DNA of 64,000 nt from Hetaerina americana. Lineage: Eukaryota; Arthropoda; Insecta; Odonata; Calopterygidae. The DNA lies in NCBI GenBank assembly GCA_022747635.1, contig JAKTNV010000190.1, positions 62,001 to 126,000 of the forward strand, written 5' to 3'. The position numbers were made by a program, and so were the translations under genes. Position 1 is the first letter of the stretch; each line of letters opens with the position of its first letter. Shown here in pieces: positions 1-10,204 of the stretch. The notes under the pieces were generated by a model that did not search any database, was not told the origin of the DNA, and saw nothing but the letters and a program-made list of their open reading frames with translations.

Positions 1-2450
1 AGCCTAAATGCCGAGGACTTCCAAGGGTGCTTTAAACATTCCAAAAGAAGATAAAATAAGTGCATAGCTAGGAATGGAGAGTACTTTGAAGGGGACAAAT
101 AAACAATGCAGACGAAATCTTGCAAAATACAGTTTTATGGCCTCAGTTCGCGTATTGGACGGGGTAGTAGTATAGAAATTCCAGATCCAAGCAAATGGAA
201 TTGAAACGGCAACTCTCACGTCCCACTACCAATTTCTTGGGAACCACTGAGGCCTACCTCCGTCGCTGAAGCCTACCTCCGTCGATCCCTCCTCCTCTTC
301 GATCGCAGAATGTGAAATTGGTGCATTCTCTCGTCCATTGCACCAAAAGACAGCGGGAACAAGTGAATTAATAAATGCGCCTACTCTCTTTCTTTGCTAC
401 CGTAACTTAATGCTGCCCCCTTTTAGGAGTTTGGAGCGAACTTAGTAAAATGGAAGAAGCCAATCTCGACTATAGTAAGGGCCTTAACCTCGTATGATTT
501 ATATTTTCCAAACGTTTTATTTGAAATGCATGACCATGCAACAGTATCCGCATAAAAATAAACTTTCCTAATTATTTGCTACAACTATACGTTCATTTTC
601 CTGATAACCAACCTACTTTTGCTGTAAGCGGTGACACAAAACCGAGCGCATTTCGCAGTGCAAAATCCAGCGCACTACCTATACAAATACACCATTTACT
701 TACATCAGTATTATTAATTTTCTAAATCCGGCTTCAACTTCAAATAATCATAAATAATTGCCGGAGACGACATTTTATGAAACTGGGTTGTTCAAATGGA
801 GTATGTAGCTTAAGTAATTTCTAACAACAGGATATCATTCCACAGCATATGGAAATTCATCTCCCAAATAACAATTTATATAAACTTCGCAAGTACCTTA
901 CAGGAAAACGTTTAAACGATACAAGACAAGAGGAGATATATGATTCTACCCATTTGAAAATAGTGGAGGTTTTTAGACGAACTATTATTTCAGTCATACC
1001 ATAAGGCTCGGATCAAAATTTGTCTAGCTGTTGATTGATACACAGTCTTAGGGATTTCATTTTCAGTTCAATATTAAAAGAAACCATTTGGCTTTCCACG
1101 ATTTTGAGCTCCAGCTTATTTTGTCGAGAATTGTCAGTAAACGAATAATTAATTCATCTGAAAATTCACGGCTCTGGCGATAAAAGTACTGAAATTGTAA
1201 AACAAACAGAGCTGAAATTAAACTAATATAATCTACATAATTTAAGTTTACTACTTTACACTTAGTATGCCTGCGATGTTTTTCGTGGTGTCACAATGAA
1301 TCCACGGATTATTATTTCTCGTCAGGGCCAATTTAAGTTTACTACTTTACACTTAGTATGCCTGCGATGTTTTTCATGGTGTCACAATGAATCCACGGAT
1401 TATTATTTATCGTCAGGGCCAATTTTCGCCCAAATCCATTCCATCATGGAATTAGGCCTTTTCATTTAGAAATATTCTGGTTTTGGTTGGGTTGGAGTAA
1501 CGGTTGCGAATTGACCATTGCCGAAAAAATACCTCACCTTTTAAGACTTAAGTGTAAGGCGTACATGCACACGTACACCAAGAAACTGGCAAACATCTTA
1601 TATCACTTACTAAGGGCGATATGCGTAAATCGACAACTAATGACCAAAAATTTTATTTGTGATCTTAAATCCATAACTTGGATATTCTTTACTCGATAAA
1701 TAAATTCATAATAATGATAAATCATTTGTTCCCAAATTTTAATGGGGCGGATTAAATTAAAATTACACTAGCTATGTTTGTTCAACATTTTTCAAGACGC
1801 ATAACTTCACTGACACCAGATGTAAACGATCTCCACCTTGTCAAAGCGTTCATACAATGTAATCACCATTGCAGAGGAGAAGCAAACTTATGACATACAA
1901 TTAACTGTATAAATCAATCAACTCAGTAACTTTTCCATTGGATGTGATATGGACAGTTCTGAGAATTTGTATGGCGAATTATAATATTGAAGCAAGAGAA
2001 CTGTAGCGTATATTTGTATGCTGACGCACAAGTTAGCAACAATGAAATTCTAGATTAAATTTTAGCCCAAATTAATGTTAGTAGTATATAAAACACAATC
2101 ATTCATCAATAAACAATGCACATACGAACAACTGCAACATGAATGCAATTTTTTAATTACATGGACACACAGGATCATCGACATGCAGACATCCAGCACT
2201 GTCAAAGAGAGGCATCGTCAAAAGAGGATTAAGAGAGAGTTGCGGAACAAACGGACACGCTGACACAGCGAGGGACATCGGTATGCAGGTCCCAGCATCC
2301 CTCTTCAACAGGCTAGTATGCATTACAAATCATGGTAGTTTTTTTTTAATTGACAAACATTTTTCACAAAATACATCTGCATAGTGAATAAGAACATTGA
2401 AAAGCAAATAGAGAAACATCAACAAGGTATCAAACAATTAACCAAAGTCA
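1..2450. other. AT-rich non-coding DNA, presumed intron
   Basis: This stretch lies 3' of the last visible integrin exon in the gene's minus-strand sense. No reading frame resembling the next FG-GAP blade (a D-x-S-Y-x-G-Y type motif) was found on the minus strand. Apart from a 91-bp tandem duplication I see no recognisable element. The short open frames at 4-219 and 1487-1699 have no coding character that I recognise. Confidence 0.5.
1239..1420. repeat. 91-bp tandem duplication (two copies)
   Basis: A unit starting AATTTAAGTTTACTAC occurs at 1239-1329 and again directly adjacent at 1330-1420. The two copies differ at only two positions that I can see. A third partial start (AATTT) follows. 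The high identity suggests a recent local duplication. Confidence 0.9.
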
Positions 2451-2489
2451 TTTAAACAACATATTGGAAAAGTGGATGCGTGTATTCCA

Positions 2490-2543
2490 TATATGTATAT
2501 ATATACATATACATACATATACATATATATGCATATATATACA

Positions 2544-2584
<41 letters not shown>

Positions 2585-2907
2585 ATACACACATATATAT
2601 ATACATACATATATATATACATACATATGTATATATATATATACACACATATATATATACATACATATATATATACATACATATATATATACATACATAT
2701 ATATATATACATACATATATATATACATATATATATACATATATATATACATACATATATATATACATATATATATATACATATATATATATATACATAT
2801 ATATATACATACATACATATATACATATATATATACATACATACATATATACATACATATAAACATACATATATATACATACATATATATGTATACATTA
2901 TTAATTA

Positions 2908-2956
<49 letters not shown>
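2490..2956. repeat. TA / TACA microsatellite block
   Basis: About 470 bp of TATATACATACA-type low-complexity repeat ends in a pure (TA)n run near 2920-2956. Open frames of Tyr/Ile/Met/His only (for example 2438-2884 and 2480-3115) are by-products of the repeat and are not genes. Confidence 0.95.
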
Positions 2957-2961
<5 letters not shown>

Positions 2962-3165
2962 CATATGGAATGGTACAACTCAGGTAACCTTTACTAACAG
3001 TTCAAGGAAGAGGGCACCGAACAGTAGTACGAAGGGAGTACACTACCAATTCCAAAAGCAAAGTCATAAGAAGAATATGAAAAAGACGGGATGGATGAAT
3101 GAGAAAGGTGACTGAATGAGGAGGGCCACGAGGACTTACATACTCGGCGGAAACGCTTTCCATAC

Positions 3166-3214
3166 CTTGCCAGTACCAACTTCCCACAGCTCCTATAAAA
3201 AGCCGCTGTCCGTC
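3166..3214 (-). CDS. if: Integrin alpha exon: FG-GAP segment with GSWYWQG
   Basis: On the minus strand, a pyrimidine tract ending TTTTTTCAG precedes an exon reading DGQRLFIGAVGSWYWQ, followed by the first base of a Gly codon. RLFIGA-GS-YWQG is the core of an FG-GAP beta-propeller blade of integrin alpha chains, the extracellular head that binds matrix ligands with the beta subunit. The exon starts in phase 0, matching the phase-0 end of the exon at 4302-4363. The donor chosen is CAAG/GTATGG, because family members normally continue G-Q after WQ and a split Gly codon allows this. A second donor of better intron consensus (GTAAGT) lies 26 bp downstream, which would extend the exon to 3140 and add nine residues. 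The alpha-PS2 assignment rests on remembered family sequence; membership of the integrin alpha family is firm. Confidence 0.87.
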
Positions 3215-4301
3215 CTGAAAAAAGACAGGGGCAATATTAATAGTATGCTGATATTACTTTTATACACTAGCTGTGGGGTCTCACTCATGGGGGGGGGGGT
3301 TATTGTGCAAATGGGATCTCCAGAGCCGGGGAGGGGAGAGTCACCGAACTCTTGGCTCCCTATCTCATTATGAAACCCTTTCGTAAAAGGTGGCGGGAGG
3401 CTCCTGGAGTTCTTTTGGCTCGCTTCAGCTATTATTCTGTTATTGGCGCTAAGTGCCTTTCAGCGCGGCGGCCCGGAAAACTCCCAACTAGAGCCCGAGT
3501 TAACATTAATGAGCAAATAAGATGCCTCGGCCGTTTCAAGGGAAGTTTAAAGATTTCCGCAGGGTCATTTGGGATGTGATTGTGAGCCCTTTCTCCTGCG
3601 AACATAGGCTGTAAATTATCCATCCATGCCCCCGCCCAGCCAATTAAATTGAATCCCGCACAACAGTCCAAGACCCGGGCCCCAAATCCCAGGTTAAGTT
3701 CCCGAGAAGGAAGGTATCCCGAGGCGCCCAACAAATGAGCCACGCCGCGCGCCTCACAGGATGCGCACGCAGATCAAGGACGGCAGGGAGCATGAAGATG
3801 CACACCAACACACTTCCGGAGGCAAATTAATTAAGAGGCGCGCATAAATGGTGGCTTGTAACCAGGTCCACACTTTCGCGCGCAATGCGCTCTTCAACCG
3901 TCACTGTCCGCGACTTCCTTCTCCGGCCCCCACTTTTATGTTGGTAATAATTTAATATGTAAGAAGTTCACTAAAACTTTCGACAAATTTAATATCGAAT
4001 TCCCCAATGCAGCTAACATGTAAATACCGGGTAAAAAACTAAGGCGCCCAATCGCATTCCATTACATAATAAACAAAATGCGAGTGAATTCACGATCTGC
4101 TTTGGAAACGGATATTCTCGACAGAGTGAAAGTCTCCAACAGACCACTCCGTCCCAGCAAAACACTGATTTTCTTAATGAGACATGGAATGTAATGCTGA
4201 TATGACTGACGCTGTGGCCATCATATAGTAATTCAAAGAGAGGAAGAGCCAAAACATTCAACCTCCCATTGTGGAAAAAAACAGATACTAAAGGGACTCA
4301 C
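3215..4301 (-). other. Integrin alpha intron (1,087 bp) with GC-rich core
   Basis: The intron runs from the donor CGG/GTGAGT after 4302 to the acceptor TTTTTTCAG before 3214. Its middle part (about 3400-3950) is GC-rich, with short open frames that match nothing I know. The rest is AT-rich. Confidence 0.75.
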
Positions 4302-4363
4302 CCGCGAGACGTGAGCACCAAGGCCAGCCTGACAGTATCCCTGCCTGTGATAACCCCACTGAT
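4302..4363 (-). CDS. if: Integrin alpha exon: WGYHRQG-CQAG segment
   Basis: This minus-strand exon has acceptor CCTTCTTTTCAG and donor CGG/GTGAGT. It is 62 bp long. With the single base carried over from the exon at 29646-29766 it makes exactly 21 codons: NQWGYHRQGYCQAGLGAHVSR in two joined parts (NQWGYHRQGYC, QAGLGAHVSR). The PCRT-N-WGYHRQG-CQAG arrangement is the stretch between two FG-GAP blades in insect alpha-PS2-type integrins and includes a conserved Cys. It ends in phase 0, as required by the next exon at 3214. A second AG five bases into the exon would break the frame and is unlikely to be used. The phase agreement across three independently located exons is the main reason for high confidence. 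Confidence 0.9.
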
Positions 4364-4564
4364 CTGAAAAGAAGGAAATAACATGGTCATTAAAGAAGAC
4401 ATTTATATTACCTTTATACATCCTCGTAATAACGACGTCCATTTGTAGATAACTTAGAAACTAAGTATTAAATGTACAAAGAACCCTGGAATGATTACTT
4501 ATTTAACACAATATTATACGGCATTTAGAAAGTTCAAAATTTTGCGCATAACACTCACAGGCCT

Positions 4565-5371
4565 AAAATACGACCCAAGTCCAGAAAGTAACTTACGTTT
4601 GCGTGTAGCGAGCCAAGTAATGGGGGGAGCCGAATATTTCCTGTATTGACTCATACACACACTAGGGCAGTGAATCTCGAGCTACGGTGTTTGGAAAGTC
4701 GCTTCGCTTATCGTTCGTTAATGTAACAGCGAGTCAAAATGAACAATACATGTATAAATCCCGCCAAACGTAAAATCCGTTTAGTAATAAGGTTTTTACA
4801 GACAACTAACTTCAAAGCTGCTGATATTCAGCATCGGGAAATGTGTGCTCTGTACGAAACATATGTGAGGAGCGCGTCAGTGGTGTTGTCAGTTTGAGAG
4901 TTAACGGACAAATGTCCATGATGTCCAATAACTGCCCACCCGTCGGTTCATCTGCCACAAGGCAAGGTCGACCACTGCGGTGGACTCCGTCGTGAACATT
5001 GGTGATGTGGCCATTTTTAAAGTGAATTCACCAATGCCTCACTCCGCCTTCACTCATTATTCCGTCTCCGTACACACTTCCCACAAAGTTGCCTGTGAAT
5101 TTCAATTGGCTTGGGTTAATTTTTTGCCAATAAAAACCTAATCACAAATCGCACTTTACAACTGGCGGGATTTTCTATTGCAGTGCACAACATTTTAACA
5201 GTTCGCAATAAGAGGAAAGTAAAACAATCACAGTCTGCACACAACACCACAGCAGGATGCGCACTTAAGTCTAGGGACGTTTAGACACTAAGATGGTGGT
5301 CCAACTCTGGTCCAACCCACCACCACGCTGGGCCAAAAAGTAAGTTACTTTCTTGACAGCCCTCGTATTTA
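4565..5371. mobile_element. Head-to-head chimeric mariner derivative
   Basis: The left end (AAATACGA then CCAGAAAGTAACTTACG) and the right end, inverted (AAATACGAGGGCTGTC then AAGAAAGTAACTTACT), form imperfect terminal inverted repeats. The left arm reads forward into decayed mariner N-terminal coding and matches the 5' part of the element at 23470-24278. The right arm reads on the minus strand into the N-terminal part of a related but different transposase (VRHW, HRSGRP, DEPT). The two 5' halves meet near 4875-4930. No catalytic region is present. A related copy with the same junction lies at 63436-63914. Confidence 0.7.
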
Positions 5372-5481
5372 GACGAACGTTTTACGAGTCACTGTAGGAA
5401 ACTAGTTTTGGAAAATTTTCAATGTGAACATGCTTCTCAACTTTTTAATTGGTCTATCTAAATAAGTAGATCATACCTGTA

Positions 5482-5557
5482 CGGGGTGCGGAAACATAAA
5501 TGCCTTTTTTGGAAGCGTTTTGCGTTTGAAGAAAGGAAGTTATGTTGCCGCACCCTG
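5482..5557. mobile_element. 76-bp foldback MITE, copy 1
   Basis: An imperfect inverted repeat: the left arm starts CGGGGTGCGG, the right arm ends CCGCACCCTG, and both include GGAAGTTATGTTGC-like sequence around a central GCGTTTTGCGTTTGA. Length and sequence match the copy at 59692-59767. It codes for nothing and resembles two mariner-type termini placed back to back. Confidence 0.65.
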
Positions 5558-5679
5558 TGTATATGGTGTTAAGCAAGTATTCATCTACGGGTGCTTGATC
5601 CAAAACACCTTCATCTCGTAACGTGGTCGGAAAAGCGTTGGAATATGGAGAATATGAAAACTTTACCACTATTCAGGAT

Positions 5680-5860
5680 CAGAAAGAATAAAAACTATTA
5701 TTTTGGTATTCTCAGAAATTCGGAAGCTACGGACGAAGTAATTCCCGCAGATTCAAAGCAATCCTTGTCTCAAAAACTATCGATCGACGTTTCATTCTTG
5801 AGGGAACAGATTAGTTCACCTAACTCCACGAAAGTTCCTATGAAGCAAAACTTGTCCTCA
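5680..5860 (+). pseudogene. Possible Penelope-like element fragment
   Basis: The plus-strand frame contains YYFGILRNSEATDEVIPADS followed by KQSLSQKLS. It resembles the F-I-R-K-T-T-IP-DS-H-S-KL linker motif that also occurs in the Penelope-like remnant at 54710-54973. No RT or GIY-YIG part was found next to it. The match is short, so the call is tentative. Confidence 0.35.
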
Positions 5861-5989
5861 GAATTCAACATCACACTTCATGATGACGAAATGCGATCCG
5901 AGTCCGCATATGCACCCAAGGAAATGCGAGCTCATCACGCTATTCCTAAATATATAACCAACCTAATTAGAGTGAAACCTAACTGATAC

Positions 5990-6165
5990 ACAGGGTATGT
6001 ATAAAAAGTATCGGCAACAACTTTTTCCAGATATGTGTGGGTTGTGCTGAATTCATAAGTTAAGTGTGATCGCATTATCGCAGACCGTATATTGGCATTG
6101 ATAAGAAAATGACAGTTCATACACTATTATCACTGAAAAATTTCCCGATGCATTTTATACAGTGT
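5990..6165 (+). mobile_element. MLE-A mariner derivative, 5' end only
   Basis: This begins with the family's terminal motif TATAAAAAGTATCGG and continues through the region that encodes MIAD...TTVHTIITENL in better copies. It stops before the C-terminal part. Confidence 0.7.
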
Positions 6166-6199
6166 TTAGATGAGAGGTTAGTAATAACCGAGCCATTTC

Positions 6200-6830
6200 T
6201 CCCGCAAAAATCGATAGTTACCCCCTCCCCCGGCGGCCATGTAAAGTGGGTCGATGTCGGTCGGGGAGGAAGGGCGGAAGAAGGCCCTCAAAGTGGATGC
6301 ACTAGGGCTCATCCCCCCCGCTCAAGGGGCCCTCCTCCTTCGAAGAAGTGGTGTGTGGCGGCCGGAGTCACACAGCTGGGGTCCAAGTGTTCTTGGCCGG
6401 ATGGACTCCTTTGTACCCAGCCGGCCCTAATCCCAATGACCTCTCGAAGGCCCAGTGTGCGGGGACAACCCCTCACCCCAATCGACGTCCCCTAAGCACG
6501 GGAGGCGGGCGAGAAATGAGGCTGCTCCTTCGGACCACTCGCCTCCTTACCCTGGATCCGTGTCAACGTGTCGTTTAACACTTGTGCCAATTTATGGCCC
6601 GGGTTCGAGGGCAAAACATAAGACAATCGCTAACTTGGCCATTTTAAGTGCCACCACCTTCTTTTCCCACCCACTCCCTTTGGCTCCAGGGGGGGAGGGG
6701 GGGTTCACACTGGTGTCGACCGGCAGTCTCTTGAGCACCCAACGGGAGGTAACCCGGCCCGGGGAGAGTTTCGTAGGGATGGTCGACGTGCATCGATTTC
6801 AGTCAACGTCGATAATTTTCATTCGCTAAT
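6200..6830. other. GC-rich island, no recognised gene
   Basis: GC-rich DNA with C and G runs. Open frames on the plus strand (6109-6495, 6348-6578, 6455-6829) are proline- and arginine-rich and look like composition effects. I see no splice-bounded exon. Confidence 0.45.
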
Positions 6831-7338
6831 CAATTTTGCATTATCCTACCAAAATGGCGTGAGCAAATAAGGCTGATCAAACATTCACATTAGAATAAAA
6901 CGCTCATTACTACATTTTAATATGTTTACTTGGTGTCATAATAACATGCAAAATGAGGAAGCTTGTCGTCTATAAACAAACCTCTGTTATAGTAATTAAA
7001 CTCAAGTTGTAAAGCGTTCGTGACAATGTCCGGTGCAAAAAGCCTACGAAGATGGAAATGTTTTTCTTTGGTCTTGAAGTGACATTCCAATCCTCTCTTT
7101 ATGAAAATACAGTGAAATTACTGTGACATCATCGCCGATTGATTTGGAGTTGGTGACGATTGAGAGGATTCCACCACTCTCGAGGCAAGGCCAGACGCCG
7201 GTGGGAGGGACTGACCGATGGCACGCAAGCCGTATGCGCCAATCGCCAAAGCAATATCGGAGACGCAATAAAATAACGACACAGTCAAGCCAATCAAGGG
7301 ACCAGACCAAATCGAATAATAATATCTGAAATAAATCT

Positions 7339-7384
7339 ATCTTTCCATAAACTTTTCCCGATACTTTTTACACAAACTGAGTAT
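7339..7384 (+). mobile_element. MLE-A terminal fragment
   Basis: The sequence CTTTTCCCGATACTTTTTAC is the 3' terminal motif of the MLE-A family. Nothing else of the element is visible here. Confidence 0.5.
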
Positions 7385-7545
7385 AGTCAGTCTTAAAAAG
7401 ACCGTAGGAAGCTCTTTTTCTCCTTCTAAATCACAATGAACCAAAAGAAGACATTGTGAGAGATTGTGCATTGCGATGACGGCCGAACCTTTTTCCACGA
7501 TTGCATTTCTGCGTCGATTCTTCGAATTTCGTTCTTATTACGCAA

Positions 7546-7613
7546 GATAGATAGATAGAGGTCTTATTTGGGCGAAATTGAGACCTAATGGTCCCTTCTT
7601 CCATTTCAACCAT
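7546..7613 (-). mobile_element. LINE 3' tail with (TATC)n, tail-only insertion
   Basis: Read on the minus strand: ATGGAAGAAGGGACCATTAG, a GGTCTCAATTTCGCCC core, AAATAAGACC, and then a (CTAT)n microsatellite. The same unit occurs at 29123-29209 (minus) and 38838-38900 (plus). A fixed 3' sequence with a simple-repeat end and variable 5' truncation is typical of non-LTR retrotransposons. Confidence 0.6.
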
Positions 7614-7639
7614 TAGTTACGGTATAAGCAAGACGCTCG

Positions 7640-8300
7640 AATCCAAAAGTCAACTATGCAATGCACCCAACGCCGCCACCATTCCACGCGGGATGTGCCT
7701 TCTGCCGACAAAACAAGAGCGCCCTATCGCATCCCGCGAGTGACCCCAATCACTTGCACCTTCCTCCGAGAGCGCCTGTGAGAGGGCGAGTGTCTGAAGG
7801 GGCGACGCAACCACCGCTTCCCACGAGGGGCGACGGCGCCCTGATGGGGCGTGCAAGTGCCGCCCCTCGTTCACCCGGCAACAACAACGCCTTTCCCTCG
7901 GCCCTTATCGAAACGCCCTCTCCTCTAGACGATTCGGAATCCTATCGCGACCAATAAATCATCCGCCTCTGTGAGTGGGGGAGTTGGAAAAAAAGCCCTC
8001 CCTCCTGGGGAAGAGCCCTTTAGGGGAACCCTTCATCTCTTATCGAAGAGGCCTCTCAACGCGGCGTCGGCCACTCCGGAGGCTTCAGCGAGGGAGCCTG
8101 GCGACCGGCCGAAAGGGTCTTTAAGCGAGAAATGCCGGGGGCGGGGGGGTCGGAGCCTCGGGGACATTTGGGATACCGACTAAGACATTCCCCGCCAGGA
8201 CCCTATTGATCAACATGGATTTATCAAAATACATTTTGAACACTTCCTTTCTGTTTCCGTCGCATTCAATATGGTGCTTCCATTGCAAAGGTAGGTTTGC
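7640..8300. other. GC-rich island, no recognised gene
   Basis: GC-rich stretch with open frames on both strands (7661-7957, 7971-8183) of biased composition. No conserved motif or splice-bounded exon was recognised. Confidence 0.4.
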
Positions 8301-8310
8301 CAAATAATTT

Positions 8311-8622
8311 GTAGTGGTAGTGTTTATTGGGGGAGGCGACCGACAGCCGAGGTCATTTGCGCCATAGGGGATGGACAGGAAAGGATGAAGGGTGGAGAGA
8401 AACCCGGCGTCGGCATTAGCCTACTCTTTACGAAAGACGCCAAGGGGTCCGCAGCTTAACGTCCCATCCGACGGACGGCGTACTCACTCAAAGTGCCCTC
8501 CACAAAGCACCTCAAGTAGGGATCGCGATACCTCTGAAAAATATTCAACAACGCCGGCATTCGAATCCGGGCCCTCAGGGTGGGAAGCCAGTACGATAGC
8601 CACCGCACTATCTCGATCCCAC
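8311..8622 (-). mobile_element. tRNA-derived SINE family 2, copy 1
   Basis: The minus strand starts with a tRNA-like head: GTGCGGTGGCTATCGTACTGG (A-box region, quoted in part as GCGGTGGCTATC) and a B box GGATTCGAATGCC. It then has a body with CTGAAAAATATT on the opposite strand and a GGTGGAGAGAAACCCGGCGT segment, and ends in a (GTAGTG)-type simple repeat. Related copies are at 14282-14601, 20164-20475 and 43885-44100. Confidence 0.72.
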
Positions 8623-9392
8623 ATATAATTTGTCTGCTATATTTACGCCCTATACATTTCATACCTAAGCGCTAAATGTCATCGATTCATTACAATCTCT
8701 AAACGAATTATGCAATGCATGCACTGCGAATTAGCGTTCAGTGTTATGATCCACGACTTCAAATTTTGAACGGTAATTACGACTCCGAATATTTGGAAGT
8801 GGGCCATAGTGTTGTTGTCGATCGCTTCGGTGTTGTATGCAAGAGAGGGGATTGATAATTGGTTTTTTGACGGAAAAAGTACATTCGACGAGACTCAAGT
8901 TTGATACTGCGCGCCTTGCCGCGGAGTCGCACACCCTAGGATGGCTTGCCGGCAACCGCGCGGTCGTAATCTATCTGCGGAGCGGACTTGGTTTGGATGG
9001 TGAGGGAGCGAATGAAAGCGAATCGGCCAAAGAGCGAAGGCGCATTCTTCAGATGCCAACATCAGATCGGGCTGGAATCAACACGAACTACCGACATCTC
9101 CCGGCAACAAAATCACAGGAGACGCTGCCTCACGCCTATCCATTGGAAAGAGAAGGGGACGCTCTCGCTAGCGTGTTTGATTGCCTAGGGGCGGGGGGGG
9201 TGGTGCGTCGAGATTAAGTTGTGTGCAGGGGGAACGCGCTCTCGTTACGAATGGAAGGGAGAAAAATCTGACAGGAGGTTGAGAAATAAGTGTCATCTTA
9301 AATATCCCAGGACAATGGCATCAAAATTTTATGCATGGCAGTACTCACCATTCCCAAAGAACCGAAGTGTTGAACACCATAAATAAATGGAA
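8623..9392. other. No feature recognised
   Basis: Mixed-composition DNA. The plus-strand open frame 8837-9217 has no recognisable domain. Confidence 0.35.
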
Positions 9393-9628
9393 GTCCTTCA
9401 AATGACACCACTATGGGATGGACCCTAAGTGCCGTCGAAGAAACTTGCACGCGTACCCTTCCGCCTACGAGGCGGAGCCTTCAAGCCGTGGAAAAGCCTC
9501 TGGCAAAAAGTGTGTCTACGCTCAAGGAATGAATGCACTTTGAAGAATTTTGAGAGGCATTGTAGCCATATCTTAAAGAAATCTTTTTTCCCGAAATGTT
9601 TCCTGTTACTTTTTATACAAACCATACA
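9393..9628 (+). mobile_element. MLE-A mariner derivative, 3' half
   Basis: This carries the decayed C-terminal coding part (AF-xx-W-K-x-W-QKC-V-AQG, seen as TTCAAGCCGTGGAAAAGCC then CTCAAGGAATG) and the 3' terminus GTTACTTTTTATACAAACC. The 5' half is missing. Confidence 0.75.
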
Positions 9629-9810
9629 CACCAATAATCGTCATAATCATATTTTAGTAATGAGTTAGACGTAGCATGCAAAGATATGCGGGAAATAAAA
9701 AATGGACCAAATATAAAAACACGTATTTCAATTGTTTTAACTTCAAAGTTGATAGAAGTTCGTACAAAAAGTGTGTGTGTATTTATGTATGTGTGTATGT
9801 ATATATATAT

Positions 9811-9922
9811 ATAATTGGCTGACACAACATAACACAAATAGAAAAGAATAGACACATATGTGTCTATTCTTTTATATGTGTCTATTCTTTTCTATTTGTG
9901 TTATGTTGTGTCAGCCAATTAT
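9811..9922. repeat. Perfect 49-bp palindrome with 14-bp spacer
   Basis: The left arm 9811-9859 begins ATAATTGGCTGACACAAC. The right arm 9874-9922 is its exact reverse complement, ending GTTGTGTCAGCCAATTAT. The spacer GTGTCTATTCTTTT repeats part of the arm. It is flanked on both sides by (TA)n runs and sits directly before the mariner at 9999. No coding capacity. Confidence 0.9.
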
Positions 9923-9955
9923 TGTGCCGCTCGTATGAGTTTTTCCGTACAATCG

Positions 9956-9998
<43 letters not shown>

Positions 9999-9999
<1 letters not shown>

Positions 10000-10149
10000 T
10001 ACCTTGATCAAAAAGTTCCCGGAATAACCACCGTGTGGCGCTCCCATCGTTCCGATTTGAGTTCTGTTTTTTTTTGTTAAATTGGTACATCTGTTGTTGA
10101 TATTCCCTTTAAATCTTAGTGTCATAACTTGACATTTGCAAAAGTTACG
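9999..10149 (+). repeat. Left terminal inverted repeat of the mariner
   Basis: 151 bp containing CCGGAATAACCACCGTGTGG and GTCATAACTTGACATTTGC. It matches 11180-11329 in reverse complement with a single-base length difference (nine T against eight A). Confidence 0.92.
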
Positions 10150-10204
10150 TAGCCAAGAGTACATCTATCTCTGTGTGTGTTGGCGATTTTTTACAATTTC
10201 AGAA

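Noticed and set aside
2438..3115. Long overlapping open frames of Tyr/Ile/Met/His on both strands
   Set aside because: They are translations of a TA/TACA microsatellite; every frame is open because the repeat lacks stop codons.
1..3139. The next integrin exon downstream
   Set aside because: No minus-strand acceptor followed by a GQ-type start or a D-SY-GYS motif was found.
10136..10204. Upstream Met as start of the mariner transposase
   Set aside because: It lies within the left inverted repeat and adds a stretch unlike mariner N-termini. MDLNLQQRTC at 10205 fits the family.
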